Assembly: GCF_900101125.1 (NCBI RefSeq)
Contig: NZ_FNFL01000010.1
Span: 1 to 63,917 of the forward strand
DNA length: 63,917 nucleotides
DNA from: Sediminibacillus albus
GTDB lineage: Bacteria; Bacillota; Bacilli; Bacillales; Amphibacillaceae
Direction: 5' to 3'
Shown: positions 57,558-63,917 of the stretch, piece after piece
Layout: every line of letters begins with the position of its first letter
How positions within the stretch are numbered: the first letter of the stretch is position 1
Program-made: the position numbers and the translations under genes
Notes under the pieces: model-generated
Told to the model about the DNA's origin: nothing
Databases searched by the model: none
Seen by the model: only the letters and a program-made list of their open reading frames with translations

Positions 57558-58430
57558 ATGAGTGACTATTTAATTAAAGCGACTGCATTTAATGGGACAG
57601 TGAGAGCATATGCTGTCCAGTCTACAGAAACCGTGGAGGAAGCTAGAAGACGGCATGACACTTGGGCAACAGCATCTGCCGCCATCGGAAGAACAATCAC
57701 GATTACTTCCATGATGGGGGCAATGCTAAAGGGCGATGATAAATTGACTGTTAAACTGGAAGGTGATGGTCCTGTTGGCCCTGTCATTGCTGATGGGAAC
57801 GCCAAAGGAGAAGTAAGAGGATATATTACCAACCCGCATGTTGATTTTGATTTAAATGAAAAAGGCAAGCTGGACGTTGCTAGAGCTGTAGGTACCCAGG
57901 GTAATTTAAGTATTGTAAAGGATTTAGGCATGCGAGAGCATTTTACCGGACAAGTACCAATTGTCTCCGGAGAAGTTAGTGAAGACTTTACGTATTATTT
58001 TGTTAATTCAGAGCAAATCCCCTCGGCAGTTGGTGCTGGCGTATTAGTGAATCCGGATCACACGATTCTCGCCTCGGGAGGCTTTATTTTACAAGTAATG
58101 CCTGGAGCAGATGATGGGACGATTGATTTGATGGAACAACGCATTCATAAGATACCCTCTATTTCGAGTCTTGTCAGGGATGGAAATACGCCTGAAGAGA
58201 TTTTAGAAAAACTGCTCGGAAAAGAAAATTTAAAGTTACATGAAAAGCTCCCGATTCATTTCAAATGCCAGTGCTCCAAAGAGCGGGTGGAAAATGCACT
58301 TAAAAGTCTTGGGGATGAGGAAATAGAACAAATGATAAAAGAAGATGGCGGAGCAGAAGCAACTTGCCATTTCTGTAATGAGCAATATCATTTTTCGGCA
58401 GAAGAACTTGAAGGATTGAAAACGGAATAG
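57558..58430 (+). CDS. hslO: redox-regulated chaperone Hsp33
   Basis: A 290-aa holdase chaperone switched on by oxidation. The N-terminal core has [39 protein letters not shown] and QMPGADD-like [12 protein letters not shown]; the C-terminal zinc switch has CxC at residues 237/239 (CQC) and CxxC at 270/273 (CHFC). AAAAGGAGAATG is the ribosome binding site. In B. subtilis the next gene is yacD; here it is missing and cysK follows. Confidence 0.96.
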   Translation: MSDYLIKATAFNGTVRAYAVQSTETVEEARRRHDTWATASAAIGRTITITSMMGAMLKGDDKLTVKLEGDGPVGPVIADGNAKGEVRGYITNPHVDFDLNEKGKLDVARAVGTQGNLSIVKDLGMREHFTGQVPIVSGEVSEDFTYYFVNSEQIPSAVGAGVLVNPDHTILASGGFILQVMPGADDGTIDLMEQRIHKIPSISSLVRDGNTPEEILEKLLGKENLKLHEKLPIHFKCQCSKERVENALKSLGDEEIEQMIKEDGGAEATCHFCNEQYHFSAEELEGLKTE

Positions 58431-58549
58431 GGCGATAAATATAGAGCAACAGAACCATTTCGGATGGTTCTGTTCTTAATTTATAATCAAGTCATGAAAA
58501 AAGCAGTCGCTGAATAGTTATAATTGTCTGTGAATTGTCAGCGAATCAG

Positions 58550-58578
58550 TTGACTTTTGGGCTTGAATTCATTACATT
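58550..58578 (+). promoter_or_regulatory. sigma-A promoter of cysK
   Basis: TTGACT and TACATT are 17 nt apart. Transcription should start near 58585, at the edge of a CymR-like box. Confidence 0.65.
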
Positions 58579-58584
58579 GAGTAT

Positions 58585-58609
58585 AAATCCAACAAAAATA
58601 CTAGGAATT
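58585..58609 (+). promoter_or_regulatory. candidate CymR operator before cysK
   Basis: The 25-nt stretch has AATA at 58597-58600 and GGAATT at 58604-58609 spaced as in the CymR motif (TAWWNCNNTRNNAATAWNNGGAATT, split: TAWWNCNNTRNN, AATAWNNGGAATT), with most fixed positions agreeing. CymR with CysK represses cysteine genes in B. subtilis. Confidence 0.55.
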
Positions 58610-58624
58610 GGGAGTGGGTAAACA

Positions 58625-59554
58625 ATGAAAGTAGCTCAATCAATTGCTGAATTAATAGGTAACACCCCTATTGTTAAATTGAATCGCACAACCGATGAGG
58701 ATGGCGCGGAAATTTATGCTAAGTTAGAATTTATGAATCCGGGCAGTTCAGTTAAAGATCGTATTGCCTTAGCAATGATAGAAGCGGCAGAGGAAGATGG
58801 ACATATTAAAGCAGGAGATACCATTATTGAGCCAACCAGCGGCAACACAGGAATTGGGTTGGCATTGGTTGCTGCGATTAAAGGTTATAAAGCTATTCTG
58901 GTTATGCCAGATACGATGAGTGTGGAACGGCGTAATTTATTGCGCGCTTATGGTGCAGAGCTAGTACTTACACCGGGCGCGGAAGGGATGAAAGGAGCAA
59001 TTAAAAAGGCTGGAGAATTACAAGAAGCCAATGGTTACTTCATGCCCCAGCAATTTAATAACGTGGCGAATCCTGCTGTGCACGCCCGCACGACCGGAAA
59101 AGAAATAATACAGCAAATGGGTGACCAATTAGATGCTTTTGTATCGGGAATTGGTACAGGAGGTACGATTACTGGTGCAGGGAAAGTGTTAAAAGAAAAA
59201 TACCAGGACATCAAGATATACGCAGTAGAGCCTGAAGCTTCTGCTGTTTTATCAGGAGGAAATCCTGGTCCGCATAAGATTCAAGGGATTGGCGCTGGTT
59301 TTGTTCCGGAAGTATTAGATACTGCTGTATATGACGAAGTAATTCAGGTAAGTAATGAAGATGCCTACGCAACAGCCAGAGAGGCTGCCAAAAAAGATGG
59401 GTTGTTAGGAGGCGTTTCTTCCGGTGCTGCCATTTTTGCCGCAAAACAAGTGGCTAACAAACTTGGAAAAGGTAAAAAGGTATTGGTTGTCATTCCAAGT
59501 AACGGAGAGAGATACCTTTCTACTCCTCTTTACCAATTCGATGAAAATGAATAA
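58625..59554 (+). CDS. cysK: cysteine synthase A (O-acetylserine thiol-lyase)
   Basis: A 309-aa PLP enzyme that makes cysteine from O-acetylserine and sulfide. The PLP lysine is in [12 protein letters not shown] near residue 43-46, the phosphate-binding loop is in [10 protein letters not shown] near 178, the substrate loop in [10 protein letters not shown] near 70, and [11 protein letters not shown] is near 261. In Bacilli it also binds the regulator CymR. GGGAGTGGG is the ribosome binding site. Single gene between two terminated units. Confidence 0.96.
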   Translation: MKVAQSIAELIGNTPIVKLNRTTDEDGAEIYAKLEFMNPGSSVKDRIALAMIEAAEEDGHIKAGDTIIEPTSGNTGIGLALVAAIKGYKAILVMPDTMSVERRNLLRAYGAELVLTPGAEGMKGAIKKAGELQEANGYFMPQQFNNVANPAVHARTTGKEIIQQMGDQLDAFVSGIGTGGTITGAGKVLKEKYQDIKIYAVEPEASAVLSGGNPGPHKIQGIGAGFVPEVLDTAVYDEVIQVSNEDAYATAREAAKKDGLLGGVSSGAAIFAAKQVANKLGKGKKVLVVIPSNGERYLSTPLYQFDENE

Positions 59555-59565
59555 ATGCAATTCTG

Positions 59566-59591
59566 CCCCGCTGAAAAGCGGGGTTTTTTTC
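59566..59591 (+). terminator. cysK terminator
   Basis: CCCCGC pairs with GCGGGG around TGAAAA, followed by seven Ts. Confidence 0.93.
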
Positions 59592-59694
59592 TGCTCTGTT
59601 GCTTGCAGTCTATTTACTGTCTTGATTGGTTAGTGAAGTATTTTGTTAGTTGTTGTAAAATGAACGTAACGATTAAGTAAAGGAATGAAGTATA

Positions 59695-60531
59695 GTGCCA
59701 TACTGGCTGAATACCAAGGAAAGACAATATAATTTAAGCGAAAAAACGTTAGTGATGGGTATCTTGAACATCACTCCCGACTCATTTTCCGATGGAGGTA
59801 AATACAAAGAGGTTGACGCTGCTGTTGAGCAGGCTCTTGCAATGGAAAGGGAAGGGGCTGACATTATCGATATAGGCGGAGAATCGACAAGACCTGGGCA
59901 TGAACCAATTTCAATTGAAGAGGAACTGAATAGAGTACTGCCAATCATCCAGGCTGTAAAAGAAAATGTCCAGCTGCCAATTTCAATAGATACTTATAAA
60001 TCGGAGACCGCCAGGCAGGCTATCGAAGCAGGCGCCTCCATTATTAATGATATTTGGGGAGCAAAAAAGGATCCGGAAATTGCACATGTAGCTGCCGAAT
60101 GTAATGTTCCGATAATATTGATGCATAATAGGGATAATGCCTATTACACTACTATTATTGAAGACATGAAGCAGGATTTGCAGGAAAGTATACATATCGC
60201 TTTGCAGGCAGGAGTGAAAAATGAAAATATTATTTTAGACCCTGGCATTGGATTTGCAAAAACGGCAGCAGATAACATCACGGTCATGCAGCATTTAGAC
60301 CGGTTGTCGGAGCTTGGCTACCCCGTACTGTTAGGGACATCCCGTAAATCAATGATAGGGAAAATTATAGATGTGCCTCCAGAACAAAGAGATGCAGGCA
60401 CTGGTGCTACCGTTTGTTTTGGCATTAGCAAAGGAGTAAATATTGTCCGGGTTCACAACGTGGGCATGATCCATGACATGGCTAAAATGATGGATGCTTT
60501 GATTGGCAAGGGGAGGGGTACCATTGGATAA
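59695..60531 (+). CDS. folP: dihydropteroate synthase
   Basis: A 278-aa TIM-barrel enzyme (Sul) that joins p-aminobenzoate to the pterin in folate synthesis and is the sulfonamide target. VMGILNITPDSFSDGG (about 19-34), IDIGGESTRPGHEPIS and LLGTSRKSMIG with the catalytic-site SRK are visible; DPGIGFAKTAADN holds the pterin-binding part. GTG start at 59695 with AAAGGAATG upstream. In B. subtilis pabB-pabA-pabC precede it; they are not here. Confidence 0.96.
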   Translation: MPYWLNTKERQYNLSEKTLVMGILNITPDSFSDGGKYKEVDAAVEQALAMEREGADIIDIGGESTRPGHEPISIEEELNRVLPIIQAVKENVQLPISIDTYKSETARQAIEAGASIINDIWGAKKDPEIAHVAAECNVPIILMHNRDNAYYTTIIEDMKQDLQESIHIALQAGVKNENIILDPGIGFAKTAADNITVMQHLDRLSELGYPVLLGTSRKSMIGKIIDVPPEQRDAGTGATVCFGISKGVNIVRVHNVGMIHDMAKMMDALIGKGRGTIG

Positions 60532-60889
60532 AATTTATTTGAATAAGATGGAATTCTACGGTTATCATGGATTATTTCCTGAAGAAAACAAATTAGGGCA
60601 GAGGTTTCTAGTTGATCTCGCATTAGAGCTCGACTTGAAGAAAGCTGGACAAACAGATAACATGGATGAATCAATCGATTATGGACGTATTTATCAAGTG
60701 ACAAAAGAAATTGTCGAGGGAGAAGCTAGTAAGCTGATTGAGAATGTAGCTGAGAAGATATCCGCGAGTCTGCTGTCTGAATTTGATAAGTTAATGGCTT
60801 GCACAATAAAGGTTATAAAACCTGACCCTCCCATTCCTGGCCATTACAACTCGGTGGCCATCGAAATTTACCGGGAGCGCAGCCAATGA
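60524..60889 (+). CDS. folB: dihydroneopterin aldolase
   Basis: A 121-aa aldolase that makes 6-hydroxymethyl-dihydropterin. YLNKMEFYGYHGLFPEENKLGQRF contains the conserved YG(Y/F)HG and the glutamate of the active site, SIDYGRIY the pterin contact, and a lysine lies in CTIKVIKPDPPIPGHY. The TTG at 60524 has GGGGAGGGG upstream and overlaps the folP stop by 8 nt; the longer form from 60503 would start before this site. Overlaps folK by 4 nt. Confidence 0.95.
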   Translation: MDKIYLNKMEFYGYHGLFPEENKLGQRFLVDLALELDLKKAGQTDNMDESIDYGRIYQVTKEIVEGEASKLIENVAEKISASLLSEFDKLMACTIKVIKPDPPIPGHYNSVAIEIYRERSQ

Positions 60890-61398
60890 ATTCGGCTTAT
60901 GTTGCTCTGGGATCGAATATTGCACCAAGGGAAATGTATTTAGAAAAAGCAATAACAGCTTTGAATGAACATAGCGGTATTGAAGTTGTCCATCAATCAG
61001 CGATTTATGAAACACTTCCGGTCGGTTATACAAATCAAAATAATTTTTTGAATATGGTAGTGGAAATAAGTACAAAGCTCAATCCTTTGCCGCTCTTGGA
61101 TTTGTGCCAATCGATCGAGGGCGGGCTGGGAAGAAAAAGAGAAAAGCGGTGGGGGCCTCGCACATTGGACCTTGACATTTTGCTCTATAATCAAGAAAAT
61201 ATTAAATCAGAGCGACTATTTGTACCTCATCCTAGAATGCACGAACGAGCTTTTGTACTGATCCCCTTACAGGATGTCAATCCGGATATCATTATCCCTA
61301 CGCAAAACAAAAGTGTTTCAGAAATTCTGGATGAGATGCCGACAACAGAGAAAAAGGGAGTAATGACATGGGTGAAAAAGAATGGGGAAGAAGAATAA
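60886..61398 (+). CDS. folK: HPPK (hydroxymethyldihydropteridine pyrophosphokinase)
   Basis: A 170-aa kinase that transfers pyrophosphate from ATP to hydroxymethyl-dihydropterin. YVALGSNIAPREMYLEKAI, VHQSAIYETLPVGYTNQNNFLNMV and KREKRWGPRTLDLDILLY with the metal-binding DLD, and VPHPRMHERAFVLIPL are nearly invariant. ATG 60886 overlaps the folB stop as ATGA. It overlaps yazB by 31 nt. Confidence 0.96.
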   Translation: MNSAYVALGSNIAPREMYLEKAITALNEHSGIEVVHQSAIYETLPVGYTNQNNFLNMVVEISTKLNPLPLLDLCQSIEGGLGRKREKRWGPRTLDLDILLYNQENIKSERLFVPHPRMHERAFVLIPLQDVNPDIIIPTQNKSVSEILDEMPTTEKKGVMTWVKKNGEEE

Positions 61399-61592
61399 AG
61401 GCTTATCGTAAATTAAAAGGATATACACAAATACAATTTGCTCATAAACTGGGTATCTCAGTTTCGATAATTGGAGAAGTGGAACGCGGAACCCGGAAGC
61501 CCGGCTGGGAATTACTGAATCAAATTACTGCTGCTTTAGGAATTACTATCGAAGAACTGGCTCCTAAAGAGGATAAATATATTAAAAAATAA
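61368..61592 (+). CDS. yazB: XRE-family helix-turn-helix protein YazB
   Basis: A 74-aa single-domain DNA-binding protein with a Cro/C1-type HTH in residues 8-62 (IKAYRKLKGYTQIQFAHKLGISVSIIGEVERGTRKP by segments). The role is unknown; it follows folK in B. subtilis too, where it is between folK and yacF (dusB). AAAGGGAG precedes the ATG within the end of folK. The dusB gene is missing here. Confidence 0.92.
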   Translation: MGEKEWGRRIKAYRKLKGYTQIQFAHKLGISVSIIGEVERGTRKPGWELLNQITAALGITIEELAPKEDKYIKK

Positions 61593-61735
61593 AAAGCAGG
61601 CTATATATGTTTAATATAGTTGAAATTACTATAAAAAAACAGAAGCCAAATCAATCAGATCGAGACTCGGGTATTCTGCACAGTTTTGCAAGGGACCTCG
61701 AAGGAAAAGCGAAAGTTTCGTAGAAGTGTTTCACA

Positions 61736-61764
61736 TTGACACTTTGCAGCACCTTTTCTATACT
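61736..61764 (+). promoter_or_regulatory. sigma-A promoter between yazB and lysS
   Basis: A perfect TTGACA and TATACT are 17 nt apart; start near 61771. A terminator hairpin follows after about 10 nt, before lysS. Confidence 0.75.
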
Positions 61765-61781
61765 AACAACTAAGTAAAGAA

Positions 61782-61813
61782 TGCTGCCAGTGCCTTACTG
61801 GCAGTTTTTTAAT
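61782..61813 (+). terminator. terminator or attenuator in front of lysS
   Basis: CTGCCAGT pairs with ACTGGCAG around GCCTT and is followed by six Ts. It lies between the promoter at 61736 and lysS, so it could end the fol-yazB transcript, attenuate lysS, or both. Confidence 0.88.
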
Positions 61814-61839
61814 TGGAAACGCCTGGCTGTGAAATCTAA

Positions 61840-63351
<1,512 letters not shown>

Positions 63352-63366
63352 GTATATATAATTTGC

Positions 63367-63398
63367 AAAGCCCATTACTGTAAAATGTAATGGGCTTA
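63367..63398 (+). terminator. lysS terminator hairpin
   Basis: AAGCCCATTAC pairs with GTAATGGGCTT over 11 bp around TGTAAAAT. The T-run after it is poor (TACCTATT), so it may be inefficient. Confidence 0.65.
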
Positions 63399-63559
63399 CC
63401 TATTGCCTGATGAGGCGTTTCTAAGCAACGATAATTACCATTTATTTCTTTGAATTTTACTCTTGCTTTCAGTTAATAATCATGGTAAATTATTAAGCGT
63501 TGCATTAATAACTAACTTGCTTTTTGCGACAAACCGAAAAATGAATTTGAAAAAAGTTG

Positions 63560-63588
63560 TTGACTTAATGTTCGCAACATGTTATATT
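63560..63588 (+). promoter_or_regulatory. rRNA operon promoter
   Basis: TTGACT and TATATT are 17 nt apart, about 118 nt before the 16S start, the usual distance for the inner rrn promoter in Bacilli. A second, upstream promoter could not be found with confidence. Confidence 0.8.
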
Positions 63589-63623
63589 TATTAAGTCGCC
63601 ATTTTGAGCGACACACAAATTTT

Positions 63624-63642
63624 TGATCTTTGAAAACTGAAC
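63624..63642 (+). promoter_or_regulatory. rrn boxA-like antitermination site
   Basis: TGATCTTTGAAAACTGAAC matches the TGNTCTTTGAAAACT leader sequence found before 16S in Bacillus rRNA operons, where it recruits Nus factors. Confidence 0.75.
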
Positions 63643-63705
63643 AAAACAACCAGTATGTCAAGTAAGAAACAAGCTAGTTTTTTGAACGAGCAAGCAAGCT
63701 CATAT

Positions 63706-63917
63706 TTTATGGAGAGTTTGATCTTGGCTCAGGACGAACGCTGGCGGCGTGCCTAATACATGCAAGTCGAGCGCGTGAAGCAACCGGACCCCTTCGGGGT
63801 GAAAGCTGTGGAACGAGCGGCGGACGGGTGAGTAACACGTGGGCAACCTGCCTGTAAGACTGGGATAACCCCGGGAAACCGGGGCTAATACCGGGTAATA
63901 CTTTTCTTCGCATGAAG
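63706..63917 (+). rRNA. rrs: 16S ribosomal RNA, 5' end (partial)
   Basis: From TTTATGGAGAGTTTGATC onward the sequence matches Bacillaceae 16S, with GGACGAACGCTGGCGGCG, GCGGACGGGTGAGTAACACG and GATAACCCCGGGAAACCGGG, up to the end of the window. Variable region V1 (GTGAAGC...) resembles the Virgibacillus/Oceanobacillus side of the family. The gene runs past the right edge. Confidence 0.96.

Larger units (their letters stand above)
63352..63705. other. lysS-16S intergenic region with rrn control signals
   Basis: About 350 nt with no gene. It holds the lysS hairpin, the rrn promoter at 63560, a small GTCGC/GCGAC hairpin near 63595-63612 and the boxA-like antiterminator at 63624. I see nothing further between 63400 and 63540. 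Confidence 0.7.

Overview
This 63.9 kb window is a stretch of the chromosome of a low-GC Gram-positive, endospore-forming bacterium of the Bacillaceae. The reasons are the near-complete Bacillus subtilis-like gene order of the origin-proximal 'yaa-yab-yac' segment, the many sporulation genes (csfB, yabG, sspF, spoVG, fin, spoVT, yabP, yabQ, spoIIE), strong GGAGG ribosome binding sites with frequent TTG/GTG starts, and recognisable sigma-A, F, G, H, B and K promoter patterns. The partial 16S suggests a Virgibacillus/Oceanobacillus-like relative rather than B. subtilis itself, but I do not assign a genus.

Layout. The window starts in the 3' end of a 23S rRNA with its 5S and terminator, and ends in the 5' end of a 16S rRNA in the same orientation, so one whole inter-rrn segment is seen. 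0.4-3.3 kb: an opposing methyltransferase gene, the anti-sigma-G gene csfB and yaaO. 3.3-9.0 kb: DNA replication and signalling genes tmk, darA, yaaR, holB, ricT, yabA, then RNA-modification genes trmN6-like yabB, yazA, rsmI. 9.1-20.3 kb: abrB (opposite strand), metS, tatD, yabE, rnmV, ksgA, yabG, veg, sspF, ispE, purR, spoVG. 20.5-23.8 kb: glmU, prs, ctc. 23.8-29.3 kb: an NAD-synthesis cluster (niaR-nifS facing nadB-nadC-nadA) inserted between ctc and pth. 29.4-34.8 kb: pth, fin, mfd, spoVT. 34.9-38.1 kb: a glucose PTS module glcT-RAT-ptsG inserted between spoVT and yabM. 38.1-44.8 kb: yabM, yabN, rqcP, an rsgA-like GTPase with an unusual leader, yabP, yabQ, divIC, yabR. 44.8-47.9 kb: a reversed tRNA-Met, a phosphoglycerate-mutase-family gene and a MarR/MFS efflux pair. 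48.1-59.6 kb: spoIIE, yabS, yabT, tilS, hprT, ftsH, coaX, hslO, cysK. 59.7-63.4 kb: folP, folB, folK, yazB, lysS.

How it works together. Most genes are housekeeping: translation (rRNA, tRNA, metS, lysS, pth, ctc, rsmI, ksgA, rnmV, tilS, rqcP), replication and repair (tmk, holB, yabA, mfd), precursor supply (glmU, prs, ispE, hprT, coaX, nadBCA, folPBK, cysK). Interleaved is a sporulation programme whose control can be read from DNA: Spo0A boxes before abrB, a sigma-H promoter before spoVG, sigma-F promoters before the two small anti-sigma genes csfB and fin, sigma-G promoters before spoVT and sspF, and a sigma-K promoter before yabG.

I found no phage, transposon, CRISPR array or defence island. 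The most interesting unexplained structure is the rsgA-like leader (41.65-41.78 kb): a micro-ORF followed by two Shine-Dalgarno-like copies that compete for one anti-SD strand. Several genes present at these places in B. subtilis (bofA position not in view; xpaC-yaaN, yabJ, yacD, pabB-pabA-pabC, dusB) are missing here.
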